From JANQPC01 sp039208375 (GTDB lineage Bacteria; Pseudomonadota; Alphaproteobacteria; Rhodobacterales; Rhodobacteraceae), in the NCBI GenBank assembly GCA_039208375.1, contig JBCCRC010000056.1, positions 1 through 19,920 of the forward strand: a DNA stretch of 19,920 bases, written 5' to 3'. The notes beneath the pieces are model-generated. The model had not been told where the DNA came from and ran no database searches. It saw only the letters and a program-made list of their open reading frames with translations. The position numbers and the translations under genes were made by a program. How positions within the stretch are numbered: the first letter of the stretch is position 1; every line of letters starts with the position of its first letter. Below are positions 1 through 8,098 of this stretch, piece after piece.

Positions 1-1031
1 GCGCGCTGGATGCCGATCCCGAGAAGGGCCGCGCCTACGCGCGATCCCTCGGCGTTGCCGAAGACCGCGCCTATGGCGATTGGCGCGAAATGCTGGCGGG
101 CGAACAGGGACGGGAGGACCGGATCGATCTTGTAACCGTCGCCACCCCCAATGCCACGCATTTCGAGATCACCAAGGCGTTTCTCGAAGCCGGCTTCCAC
201 GTGCTTTGCGAAAAACCGATGACGATGACGGTGGAAGAAGGCGAAGAAATCGTGCGCGTGGCCCAGAAGAGCGGGCGGATCTGCGCGGTCAACTACTGCT
301 ATAGCGCCTACCCGATGGTGCGGCACATGCGGGCGATGGTGGCGCGGGGGGATCTGGGCAAGATCCGCCTTGTCGTGGCTAGTTTCAGCCACGGCCACCA
401 TGCCGATGCGCGCGATCAGGATAACCCCCGCGTGCGCTGGCGCTACGATCCCGCGCAGGCCGGGGTTTCGGGGCAGATGGCCGATTGCGGCATCCACGCG
501 CTGCATCTTGCTAGCTTCATTCTGGGCGATGAGGTGGCGCGGCTCTCGGCCGATTTCGCCTCCTGCGTGCCCGGGCGTGAGCTGGAAGACGATGCCATGG
601 TCAACCTGCGTTTTGAAGGAGGCGCAGTGGGGCGGCTTTGGACATCGACTGTCGCCATCGGCCGCCAGCACGGGCTCGACATCCAGATCTACGGTGAAAC
701 GGGCGGGCTGCGCTGGGCACAGGAGCAGCCCAATCAAGTGTATCACCAATCCCTTGGCGGGCGTACGGAGATCATCGAGAAGGGCGAAGCTGGAATTTCC
801 GAGGACGCCGCACGGCTCTCCCGCGTGGTGATCGGATCGCCCGAGGGTTTCCCGCTGGCTGTGGCCAACGTCTACGTCGATCTCGCCCAAGCGATCAACG
901 GCGGCGGCGCCGATGGGCTCTACCCCAAAGCAGTGGATGGATTGCGTTCGATGGCCGCTGTTCATGCCGCCGTGGGTTCAGCCAATGACGGTGGCGCTTG
1001 GGTCGATGCACGCCCGCCGATGCTGCGCTAG
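1..1031 (+). CDS. Gfo/Idh/MocA family NAD(P)-dependent oxidoreductase (5' end missing)
   Basis: The reading frame is already open at base 3 and ends at TAG 1029-1031, so only the first few dozen residues, with the expected GxGxxG Rossmann loop, lie outside the window. The visible start reads ALDADPEKGRAYARSLG, typical of the second Rossmann strand and helix. Family landmarks are ATPNATHFE, the EKP motif (bases 210-218) whose lysine normally contacts substrate and nicotinamide, and DCGIH (bases 483-497), the usual C-terminal-domain D-x-G-x-H motif. Members oxidise or reduce hydroxyls of sugars, inositols and related polyols in the cytoplasm. The substrate cannot be read from sequence. It converges with a LacI-type repressor gene 26 bases away, which fits a carbohydrate locus continuing to the left. 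The family call is firm; the substrate is unknown. Confidence 0.93.
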   Translation, partial: ALDADPEKGRAYARSLGVAEDRAYGDWREMLAGEQGREDRIDLVTVATPNATHFEITKAFLEAGFHVLCEKPMTMTVEEGEEIVRVAQKSGRICAVNYCYSAYPMVRHMRAMVARGDLGKIRLVVASFSHGHHADARDQDNPRVRWRYDPAQAGVSGQMADCGIHALHLASFILGDEVARLSADFASCVPGRELEDDAMVNLRFEGGAVGRLWTSTVAIGRQHGLDIQIYGETGGLRWAQEQPNQVYHQSLGGRTEIIEKGEAGISEDAARLSRVVIGSPEGFPLAVANVYVDLAQAINGGGADGLYPKAVDGLRSMAAVHAAVGSANDGGAWVDARPPMLR

Positions 1032-1057
1032 CGCGGCGCACGCCCAAATCGATGGCC

Positions 1058-2056
1058 TTACGGCAGTGGGCGCAGAGTACCGCGCTCCACAAGATAGCAC
1101 GGGAAGAGCTGTGCTTCGGCAGGTGTCTCAGGCGCATCCAGTAACCGAACCACATGCGCTACCGAGCGTTCGATGATTTGGCCTACCGGCTGATGAATTG
1201 TGGTGAGATTGATATTCTCCCAGCGCGCCATTTCCATGTCATTTAGACCCAGAAGCCCTATATCGCGCGGAACGTTCAGCCCCGCCGATTGCGCGGCGCT
1301 CAGCGCCCCGATTGCGATCACGTCATCGCCGCAGAAGTAGGCCTCTGCCGGATCGGTCATCAAGAGTTTCGTCATCTCGACCCGGCCCGCGTCAAACGAA
1401 TAGGCGCGCGCGAAGGATTGACTGATGGTGATTTCGGTGTGACGTGCGGCCTCTTCCACAAAACCAGTAAAGCGATCCTGGGTGGAGGTTGCGGTTTCGG
1501 GCCCGCCCAGAAACGCGATACGCCGGTATCCGCGGGCTATAAGCGCACGCGCCGCGATGCGCCCGCATTCGGCATTGTCGATCCCGATCACGTGCACGCC
1601 CGGGGTTCCGGAAAGCCGCCCGAAGGAATGCACGACGGGGAGACCGGCCTTTTGAAAGGCAACGGCAAACCCTGGCGCCAAGGTTGAAGAAGCCACAACA
1701 ACGCCATCGACGGAGTATTGCCTTAAGAGCCGCACGGAATGCTCCGCCTCGGTTTCAGCGGTGAGGTTTACCAGGAGCGGCCTCAGGCCCCGATCCTGCA
1801 GGCCTCGCGTGAAAAGATCGAAGACCTCGAGAAAGAACGGATTGTGGAAGTTGTCGGCCACAAGGCCGATTAGTTTGGTGCGCCCCGTGGTTAAGCTCGA
1901 GGCGAGCGCGTTCGGTTGATACCCCAGCGCGGCCGCGGCGCTTTCCACTTTCGCACGCGTTTTTTTTGAGACTGACGCGCCCTCGGTGAACGTGCGCGAG
2001 ACGGCCGACCGCGAGACACCGGCCATTTCCGCCACGTCTTTGAGGGTTATCGGCAT
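1058..2056 (-). CDS. LacI-family transcriptional regulator
   Basis: A 332-residue protein of standard LacI length. The N-terminal helix-turn-helix (about residues 4-24, TLKDVAEMAGVSRSAVSR) is followed by the hinge YQPNALASSL (about 46-55), which keeps the minor-groove leucine. A periplasmic-binding-like effector domain starting KLIGLVADNFHNPFF fills the rest. The ATG at 2056 is chosen because it puts TLKDVA immediately at the N-terminus, as in nearly all family members; the frame stays open to 2461, but that extension has no family match I recognise. No strong ribosome-binding site is visible. It is divergent from the membrane-protein/dioxygenase pair and lies 42 bases from a perfect LacI-type palindrome, so it probably represses both itself and that pair until a sugar-like inducer binds. 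The inducer is unknown. Confidence 0.93.
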   Translation of the reverse strand: MPITLKDVAEMAGVSRSAVSRTFTEGASVSKKTRAKVESAAAALGYQPNALASSLTTGRTKLIGLVADNFHNPFFLEVFDLFTRGLQDRGLRPLLVNLTAETEAEHSVRLLRQYSVDGVVVASSTLAPGFAVAFQKAGLPVVHSFGRLSGTPGVHVIGIDNAECGRIAARALIARGYRRIAFLGGPETATSTQDRFTGFVEEAARHTEITISQSFARAYSFDAGRVEMTKLLMTDPAEAYFCGDDVIAIGALSAAQSAGLNVPRDIGLLGLNDMEMARWENINLTTIHQPVGQIIERSVAHVVRLLDAPETPAEAQLFPCYLVERGTLRPLP

Positions 2057-2098
2057 GGGTGCAGCATAGGCGGGTGCCAGCGTCGCCTGCAAGGGATT

Positions 2099-2112
2099 TG
2101 CAACCGGTTGCA
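2099..2112. promoter_or_regulatory. Putative LacI-type operator, 14-bp perfect palindrome
   Basis: TGCAACCGGTTGCA equals its own reverse complement. The central CG flanked by a GCAAC/GTTGC dyad is the usual form of LacI-family operators. It sits in the 168-bp divergent region, 42 bases before the repressor start and 112 bases before the membrane-protein start. On the + strand TTGCAA (2098-2103) and TAAGGT (2120-2125), spaced 16, could be a weak promoter whose -35 element lies inside the palindrome; that promoter is only a guess. Binding by the adjacent repressor is inferred from position and form. Confidence 0.75.
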
Positions 2113-2213
2113 GAGCGTCTAAGGTACAGCCGGAGGCCACGTGGAGGATGCGGGGCAGGTAGGTCTTCACGGGCAACGATGCCGGTGACCCATCTATTCC
2201 CAAAGCCATTTGT

Positions 2214-2220
2214 GAAGGAG
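2214..2220 (+). promoter_or_regulatory. Ribosome-binding site of the small membrane protein gene
   Basis: GAAGGAG ends four bases before the ATG at 2225. It is a strong Shine-Dalgarno sequence and supports this short gene as real. Confidence 0.75.
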
Positions 2221-2224
2221 CCTG

Positions 2225-2464
2225 ATGACAAGCCAACCGCCCAACCGAACACGCCGATCCTATTTCGACGTGCGCTCCCCGTTCTTCAGGCCGCTCTGGC
2301 GGCGGCTTGCCATCGTGGCGGTTTGCGCCGTTTGGCTGGGATTCGAGCTTCTGGCGGGGAGCCTTGGATGGGCGGCTTTTGTCGCCGCGGTTACCGCTTT
2401 TCTCGCATACGAGTTTTTTATCGCATTCGATCCGGCGCATTACACAGATGAGGATGAACATTGA
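2225..2464 (+). CDS. Small inner-membrane protein, possibly DUF3329-like
   Basis: A 79-residue protein with a basic N-terminus (NRTRRSYFDVRSPFFRPLWRR), then two hydrophobic stretches (about residues 28-46 and 47-67) separated by a short GSLGW turn, and an acidic tail ending DEDEH. It is probably a two-helix hairpin with the positive N-terminus inside. The SPFFRPLWRR...FDP pattern recalls small Rhodobacterales proteins annotated DUF3329, but this is from memory and uncertain. No catalytic motif is visible. A strong ribosome-binding site precedes it. Its TGA overlaps the TTG start of the dioxygenase in TTGA, so the two are almost certainly co-transcribed and translationally coupled. It is first after the putative LacI operator. 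The function is unknown. Confidence 0.8.
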   Translation: MTSQPPNRTRRSYFDVRSPFFRPLWRRLAIVAVCAVWLGFELLAGSLGWAAFVAAVTAFLAYEFFIAFDPAHYTDEDEH

Positions 2465-3624
2465 CCGATGCGTTCAATCTCGAACCTGACGCGGCGCGCG
2501 CGGAGTTCGATGCCCTCACGGCACGGCATTTCGAGGCGAGCCAGGCACCCCTGGCCGAAGAGATCACCCAAAACGTTCCGGTCTATAGTGCAGCAAAGTG
2601 TCGAAGCGCCTTGTCGCAGGCAGCTGGGCGCGCGGCGCTTTTGAAGGAATGGGCCTACGTTCTGGGCCAAGGGCCTGGCGTTCTGGTCGTGCGGGGGGCG
2701 GTGGCCGACGAAGCAACCCTCGATTCAGCAACAGCCGCATTCGAGGCAATTATCCGGGCTGAGGCAGAGAAGGGCGCCGGGCAGGGCGATCACTTCGCAG
2801 CTGCGGGTGCGAACGATCGGGTTTGGAACGCCGTTCAAAAGCTTTGCGCAGCCGATCCAGCGCTTTTCGCGCGGTACTTCGGCAACCCTGTGATCGCAGC
2901 TGTGTGCGAAGCCTGGCTCGGGCCACACTATCAGATGACCGCGCAGGTGAACGTCGTGCGCCCCGGCGGGGCGGCTCAGGATGCGCATCGCGACTATCAC
3001 TTGGGTTTTCAGCCGGTGGCAGAAGCCGCGCGCTTCCCCGAAGCAGTGCACCTGCTTTCGCAATACCTGACTTTGCAAGGCGCGATCGCCCATTGTGACA
3101 TGCCTGTGGAAAGCGGGCCGACCAAGATCCTCCCGTTTTCGCAGCTCTTTGGGCCGGGGTATCTGATTGCTGGTGAGCCTGTCTATCGGCAGCGGTTTGA
3201 AGCCCTGTGCATCCAGTTGCCGCTGGCGAAAGGCGATGCGATTTTCTTCAGTCCGGCCCTGTTTCATGCCGCGGGCGAGAACCGCAGCAACAGCATCCGG
3301 CGGATGGCAAACCTTCTGCAGGTTTCTTCTGCCTTCGGGCGCGCGATGGAAAGCGTGGATCGCAGCACCATGTGCCGCGAGCTTTATCCTGCCCTTCTTG
3401 CGCTGCGCGTAGCGGGGGCGCTGGATGAGGCGGGATGCGATGCGGCCATAGCGGCGGCGGCCGAGGGCTATGCGTTTCCGACGAACCTCGACACGGATCC
3501 GCCGCTTGGCGGTCGTGCGCCCGAAAGCCAGGCCGCACTCATGCGCCGGGCGCTTTCGACTGAAATGCCGCAAGATGAGTTCAATGCCGCATTGGCTGCG
3601 CGAGAGGTGGTGCGCGCGCCCTAG
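2461..3624 (+). CDS. Phytanoyl-CoA dioxygenase (PhyH)-like Fe(II)/2-oxoglutarate oxygenase
   Basis: A 387-residue cytoplasmic protein with the non-haem iron facial triad H176-x-D178 (in AQDAHRDYHLGF) and distal H269 (in FFSPALFHAAGENRS). R275 or R280/R281 could bind the 2-oxoglutarate carboxylate. PhyH enzymes hydroxylate small molecules using O2 and 2-oxoglutarate, releasing succinate and CO2; bacterial paralogues act on diverse, mostly unknown substrates. It is longer than typical members (about 280-310), with extra sequence before residue 100 and a C-terminal extension after about 300. The TTG start at 2461 is chosen because it gives a 4-base TTGA overlap with the membrane-protein stop; the nearby ATG at 2468 is out of frame. 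It is likely controlled by the upstream LacI. The fold call is strong; the substrate is unknown. Confidence 0.88.
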   Translation: MTDAFNLEPDAARAEFDALTARHFEASQAPLAEEITQNVPVYSAAKCRSALSQAAGRAALLKEWAYVLGQGPGVLVVRGAVADEATLDSATAAFEAIIRAEAEKGAGQGDHFAAAGANDRVWNAVQKLCAADPALFARYFGNPVIAAVCEAWLGPHYQMTAQVNVVRPGGAAQDAHRDYHLGFQPVAEAARFPEAVHLLSQYLTLQGAIAHCDMPVESGPTKILPFSQLFGPGYLIAGEPVYRQRFEALCIQLPLAKGDAIFFSPALFHAAGENRSNSIRRMANLLQVSSAFGRAMESVDRSTMCRELYPALLALRVAGALDEAGCDAAIAAAAEGYAFPTNLDTDPPLGGRAPESQAALMRRALSTEMPQDEFNAALAAREVVRAP

Positions 3625-4949
3625 GCGGCTAGGGCGGCCGTCACTGCCGTGTCCAGCTTGTCGACAAGCTCGCCGATCTGCGCCTCTTCGATAATGAAAG
3701 GCGGGGCGATCAGAACGTGGTCGCCCGCCTGACCGTCGACGGTTCCGCTGGCGGGGTAGACGATCAGGCCGGCCTCCATCGCCGCGGTCTTGATGCGGGC
3801 GGCAATCTTTCGGTGGCTGTCGAACGGGGACTTGCTTTCGCGATCCGCCACAAGCTCGATCGCGCGGAACAGCCCGCGGCCACGGATATCGCCAACATGG
3901 GGGTGCTGGCCAAACCGCCCCTCCAGGGCCGATTGCAATACATCACCCATACACATCGCGCGTTCGACCAGCCCGCGTTCCCCAAGAGCTGAGACAACGG
4001 CGAGCCCTGCCGCGGCGGCAAGGGGGTGGCCGTGGTAGGTATGCCCATGCTGAAAGGCGCCAGAGCCCTCGGCAATCGCGTCGTAGATTTCCGCGCTCGC
4101 CAGCAACGCCCCGATCGGCGCGTAGCCCGCCCCAAGGCCCTTGGCGATGGTCACGAGATCTGGCGCGACGCCATCTTGTTCGCAGGCAAAGAAGGTGCCG
4201 GTGCGCCCCATGCCGCACATCACTTCATCAAGGATCAGCAAAACGCCGTGGCGATCACATATCTCGCGCACCCGCTTGAAATAACCCGGAACGGCCGGCA
4301 CGGCCCCTGCGGTGGCGCCTACAACCGGCTCAGCAATGAAGGCGAGCACTGTTTCGGGTCCAAGGCGCTGGATCTCCCCTTCAAGCTCATCGGCCACGCG
4401 TCGCCCGTAGGTTTCTGCACTCTCGCCGTCGCGTTGCCCGCGATAGGCGTAGCATGGGCTTATGTGGTGTGTTTCGATCAAGAGCGGCGCGTATTTCTCG
4501 CGTCGCCATGCGTTCCCGCCCGCGGCGAGCGCGCCCAGCGTATTGCCATGGTAGCTTTGCCGCCGGGCGATGAGGTGCCGCCGCTCCATTTGCCCGATTT
4601 CCAGCGCATATTGGCGGGCGAGCTTGATCGCGGCTTCCACCGCCTCTGATCCGCCCGATAGCAGGTAGACGCGGTCGATCCCCGCAGGCGAAGCTGCGAT
4701 CAGACGGTCTGCCAAAGCTTCGGCGGGTTCCGACGTGAAAAATCCGGTGTGAGCGAATGCAATCTGGTCAAGCTGCGCGTGGATCGCCTCTCGCACCCCC
4801 TCATCCGAATGCCCAAGGCACGATACCGCGGCGCCACCTGAGCCATCGAGGTAGCGCTTTCCCGCGGCGTCGATGATGTAGCAGCCCTCGCCCGAAACAG
4901 CCGTGGGAAGCACGCCCCTGGCGCTGCGCCCGAAGACGTGCCCCGCCAT
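3621..4949 (-). CDS. Class III PLP-dependent aminotransferase
   Basis: A 442-residue fold-type I aminotransferase of the omega-amino acid/ornithine class. Visible landmarks are the phosphate-binding GGSEAVEAA near residue 99, the SYHGNTLGA segment, LILDEVMCGMGRTG with D241 expected to bind the PLP nitrogen, and TIAKGLGAG with the Schiff-base lysine K270. The family transfers an amino group, usually from a terminal amine, to pyruvate or 2-oxoglutarate. Homologues are often labelled 'aspartate aminotransferase family', which says little about substrate. It is the last gene of the TRAP/UspA operon, starting three bases after the UspA stop, so it probably processes what the transporter brings in. 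Its stop overlaps the convergent dioxygenase stop in CTAG. Taurine-like amines, beta-alanine or GABA are possible substrates but none is demonstrated. Confidence 0.93.
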   Translation of the reverse strand: MAGHVFGRSARGVLPTAVSGEGCYIIDAAGKRYLDGSGGAAVSCLGHSDEGVREAIHAQLDQIAFAHTGFFTSEPAEALADRLIAASPAGIDRVYLLSGGSEAVEAAIKLARQYALEIGQMERRHLIARRQSYHGNTLGALAAGGNAWRREKYAPLLIETHHISPCYAYRGQRDGESAETYGRRVADELEGEIQRLGPETVLAFIAEPVVGATAGAVPAVPGYFKRVREICDRHGVLLILDEVMCGMGRTGTFFACEQDGVAPDLVTIAKGLGAGYAPIGALLASAEIYDAIAEGSGAFQHGHTYHGHPLAAAAGLAVVSALGERGLVERAMCMGDVLQSALEGRFGQHPHVGDIRGRGLFRAIELVADRESKSPFDSHRKIAARIKTAAMEAGLIVYPASGTVDGQAGDHVLIAPPFIIEEAQIGELVDKLDTAVTAALAA

Positions 4950-4952
4950 GGC

Positions 4953-5387
4953 CTAGGCGTCGCCTCGCACGACGAATACCGATTGCTTGGCATGACGCAC
5001 CACGCGGGCCGCGTTCGGCCCAAGAAGGTAATCGCTCAACTCGGGCCGGTGAGAGCCCATGACGATGGCGTCTGCGTCGAGGTTCTCTGCGGCGGAAATG
5101 ATCTGATCATAAACGCTTCCATGCAGAACATGGGGCTTGGCATCGATCTCTGCGGGCACGTGTTCGGCCATCCATGAGCTAAGTTGCTCGCCGATTTCAT
5201 GCAGCGCCTTTTGTTCGAAGCCCGCCTCGAAATAGGTGCCGACAATCGACATCCCGAAATCCGGCACCACGGTAACAACGTGTAACGTCGCGCCATCATC
5301 TTTGGCCATCTTCACGGCGATCGGTGCGGCCTTGGCCCAGCTTGTTTCAGCCGTCAGGTCGATCGGTAGAAGGATTGTTGAAAACAT
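4953..5387 (-). CDS. Universal stress protein, UspF-like, of the TRAP operon
   Basis: A 144-residue single-domain universal stress protein of typical size. It opens with MFSTILLPIDL, the usual first strand carrying the adenine-contacting aspartate, and ends HAKQSVFVVR. The nucleotide loop reads G111-S-H-R-P-E-L-S-D-Y-L-L-G123-P. The second glycine of the classical G-x2-G motif is arginine, and proline stands where G-S/T is usual. The SHRP...YLLG pattern resembles E. coli UspF as I remember it. The gene lies between the TRAP permease and the aminotransferase; its AGGAGG (5393-5398) overlaps the permease stop, so translation is coupled. TRAP operons for ectoine (TeaD) carry a UspA that tunes transport, and a similar ATP-sensing role is inferred here. 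Confidence 0.93.
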   Translation of the reverse strand: MFSTILLPIDLTAETSWAKAAPIAVKMAKDDGATLHVVTVVPDFGMSIVGTYFEAGFEQKALHEIGEQLSSWMAEHVPAEIDAKPHVLHGSVYDQIISAAENLDADAIVMGSHRPELSDYLLGPNAARVVRHAKQSVFVVRGDA

Positions 5388-5397
5388 CGGCTCCTCC

Positions 5398-8052
5398 TCA
5401 GAACGCCGGTTTCGTTTGCCGGCGGCGCTGGAGCAGGATCACGAGGCCCAGAAGCGCCAGCGCGGGGACATAGAACACCTGCGCGGGAAGCCTGTCTTGG
5501 GCGGCCTGCACCGAGGCAAGCTCCACCGGCGTGTCGGCATAAAAATCGAAATCCGCAAGCTTCTCTGCGCTTGCGGTGCCAAACATCGGCTCATCCAGCC
5601 GCACAACATCGCCTTCGGGGAAGAGCATCAGCCCCGAAGCACCGATGCGCTCCATCGCCGATCCGTTGCCGACGATATCCATCACGAGCGTTGTTTCCGC
5701 CGGCGCGCCAGTATTGAAATCCGGGCCGCGGATCAGAAGGCGCAGTTGATCCCCGTCGCTGGCATCTGCCACGGCAGACTCGAATTCAGCCGGCGGAATA
5801 TCCCGAAACGGGCTTTGCACCATGTCGAGCCAGACGTTTGGCACGAAAAGCGTGAAGGCCACCGCCAGAAGTGCCGCGGATTCATAGATCCGCGAGCGGG
5901 CGAGGAAATAGCCCTGCGTGGCCGCCGCGAAGAGGAGCATCGCGAAGGTGGCCACGATAAAGACGAAGATCGCCTGAAGGACGCCCGCCGTTGTGCCAAG
6001 GTCTACCCCGTAAAGAATAAGCGTGGGGTTGTAGATGAAGAGGAACGGCAGCGCGACGGTGCGCAGGCTGTAGAAGAAAGCGGTGAAGCCCGTCTTGATT
6101 GGGTCGCCGCCCGAAACCGCTGCCGCGGCGAAACTCGCAAGCCCCACCGGTGGTGTGACGTCGGCCATGATCCCGAAGTAGAAGACGAAGAGGTGCGCCG
6201 CGATCAGCGGCACGATCAGCCCCTCCTGCGCGCCGAGGCTGACGACGACCGAGGCCATGAGCGACGAGACGACGATGTAATTCGCCGTCGTCGGCAACCC
6301 CATCCCAAGGATCAGCGAGAAGAGCCCCACGAAGACCAGCATCAAAAACAGAATGCCGGCAGACATCTGTTCAACAAGGCCTGCAAGCTCCGTTCCGATC
6401 GGCGTTTTCGTCACCGTCGCCACGATGATGCCCGCGGCGGCGGTGGCCACCCCAATGCCGATCATGTTGCGCGCCCCCGCGATCAGCCCTTCTTTCAGAT
6501 CGTCGATCCCTTGGGCAAACTCGGCGGCAAACTGGCCGGCCTGGCCGCGGAATATCGCCTTCAGCGGCTTCTGTGTGATGATGATAAAGAGCATCAGCGA
6601 GGTGGCGTAGAATGCCGATTTCGCCGGGCTCTGCTGCTCCACCATCAAGAACCAGATCAACACGAGGATCGGCAGAACGAAGTGCAGGCCAGTTGCGTAG
6701 ACCTCGGCCACGGTGGGCAGCTTGATTTCGGGGTCATTGGGATCATCCACCTCAAGATCGGGCCGCCGCGCCGCGATCGCCACGAGCCAGAGATAGACGA
6801 CGCCAAGGAAGGCCATCGAGATCGGCGCGGTCAGCGCCGGCAGCGCCGCCTCAAGCGCGTTCATCGCGAAGATCAGCGCCGTGAATCCCGCGCCGAACAC
6901 CGCAAAGCCGATGAAAAACTTGATGATCATGCCGGCGAAGCTCTTCGCCTCTCCAAGCGCCGGCATATCCTTCTTCAGCGCTTCGAGATGCACGATGTAG
7001 ACGAGCGCGATGTAGGAGATCACTGCCGGGATGAAGGCGTGCTTGATCACCTCGACATAAGAGATGCCGATGAACTCCACCATCAGGAAGGCGGCCGCGC
7101 CCATCACCGGCGGCATGATCTGCCCGTTGACGGAGGATGCTACTTCGACTGACCCGGCCTGTTCGGAGGTGAAGCCTACCCGCTTCATCAGGGGGATCGT
7201 GAAGGTACCGGTGGTAACCACATTGGCGATGGAAGAACCTGAGATCAGCCCTGTCATCGCCGAGCCCACAACGGCGGCTTTCGCTGGCCCGCCGCGCAGG
7301 TGGCCAAGCCCCGCAAAGGCGAGCTTGATGAAGTAATTGCCCGCGCCGGCCTTATCTAGGAGCGAGCCGAAGAGCACGAAAAGGAACACAAACGCGGTTG
7401 AGACGCCGAGCGGGATGCCGAACACGCCTGCGGTATCGAGCCACTGGGCGTTGATGAGCGCTGTAAATGAGAGCCCCTCGTGTTCGATCAGTTCAGGAAT
7501 CAGCCAGCCGGTGCCGAAATAGGCGTAAAGCAGGAAGAGCGACCCCACGATCGTGAGCGCGGGCCCCAGCGCGCGGCGTGAGGCTTCGAGCAGCACGACA
7601 AGTCCAACAGCGCCAATGATCACCTGCGTTTGCGTGGGAAGGCCCGAGCGGGCGGTCAGCGCCAGCGTGTCGGAAAACCAAAACACGTAGAAGGCGCAGC
7701 CCGCAGCTGTCAGCGCGAGGATCCAGTCGGCCACCGGAATTCTATCGCGCGGCGAGTTCTTGAAGGCAGGGTAGGCGAGATAGGCTAGAAACACCGCGAA
7801 CATCAGGTGGATCGGCCGGGTTTGCGAGGCGTTCAGAACGGGCAGATATTGCCCGAACCAAAGCTGCGGCTGTGCGATCCAAAGCTGGAAGAGCGACCAG
7901 ACAAGCGCGGTAACCGAGATCAGCAGCGCGATCGAACGGTTCGACGGCGCGCGCGCGCCGGAATCGCTGCTGGCAACGAGATCCTGAAGCTCTTCGTCGG
8001 AATACTGCCGCCCGTCGCCGCCAGATTCTTGATTTGTGCTTGGGTCCGTCAT
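5398..8052 (-). CDS. Fused TRAP transporter permease (4TM + 12TM), with C-terminal extension
   Basis: An 884-residue inner-membrane protein. It joins a DctQ-like small subunit (about residues 38-200) to a DctM-like large subunit (about 230-690), as usual for TAXI-type TRAP systems. Diagnostic stretches include GLISGSSIANVVTTGTF, SSVNGQIMPPVMGAAAF and GMGLPTTANYIVVSSL. The complex uses an ion gradient, normally Na+, to import organic acids or amino compounds delivered by the periplasmic binding protein. After the channel come a hydrophilic segment (about 740-850, starting VWLDMVQSPFRDIPP), a last membrane helix and a basic tail QRRRQTKPAF; this matches the DUF3394 type of C-terminal domain and is probably periplasmic. 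A GAGGGAG ribosome site (8057-8063) precedes the ATG. The substrate is unknown. Confidence 0.95.
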   Translation of the reverse strand: MTDPSTNQESGGDGRQYSDEELQDLVASSDSGARAPSNRSIALLISVTALVWSLFQLWIAQPQLWFGQYLPVLNASQTRPIHLMFAVFLAYLAYPAFKNSPRDRIPVADWILALTAAGCAFYVFWFSDTLALTARSGLPTQTQVIIGAVGLVVLLEASRRALGPALTIVGSLFLLYAYFGTGWLIPELIEHEGLSFTALINAQWLDTAGVFGIPLGVSTAFVFLFVLFGSLLDKAGAGNYFIKLAFAGLGHLRGGPAKAAVVGSAMTGLISGSSIANVVTTGTFTIPLMKRVGFTSEQAGSVEVASSVNGQIMPPVMGAAAFLMVEFIGISYVEVIKHAFIPAVISYIALVYIVHLEALKKDMPALGEAKSFAGMIIKFFIGFAVFGAGFTALIFAMNALEAALPALTAPISMAFLGVVYLWLVAIAARRPDLEVDDPNDPEIKLPTVAEVYATGLHFVLPILVLIWFLMVEQQSPAKSAFYATSLMLFIIITQKPLKAIFRGQAGQFAAEFAQGIDDLKEGLIAGARNMIGIGVATAAAGIIVATVTKTPIGTELAGLVEQMSAGILFLMLVFVGLFSLILGMGLPTTANYIVVSSLMASVVVSLGAQEGLIVPLIAAHLFVFYFGIMADVTPPVGLASFAAAAVSGGDPIKTGFTAFFYSLRTVALPFLFIYNPTLILYGVDLGTTAGVLQAIFVFIVATFAMLLFAAATQGYFLARSRIYESAALLAVAFTLFVPNVWLDMVQSPFRDIPPAEFESAVADASDGDQLRLLIRGPDFNTGAPAETTLVMDIVGNGSAMERIGASGLMLFPEGDVVRLDEPMFGTASAEKLADFDFYADTPVELASVQAAQDRLPAQVFYVPALALLGLVILLQRRRQTKPAF

Positions 8053-8098
8053 CCCGCTCCCTCTCGCGGCTTATCTAGCGCCGTTGGCCGGCGGTGTG

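Noticed and set aside
1025..1034. GCGCTAGCGC palindrome at the stop of the Gfo/Idh/MocA gene
   Set aside because: It is 10 bases, has no loop and mostly lies in coding sequence; too short to call a terminator or operator.
2057..2461. N-terminal extension of the LacI-type protein up to 2461
   Set aside because: The helix-turn-helix must lie at the N-terminus, the extension shows no domain, and it would run through the operator and across the small membrane-protein gene, which has its own strong ribosome site.
5236..7152. A 638-codon open frame on the + strand rich in R, H, D and E
   Set aside because: It lies opposite the TRAP permease and UspA genes, which have clear family motifs. Its charged composition is what the complement of a GC-rich membrane-protein gene gives, and it has no recognisable domain.
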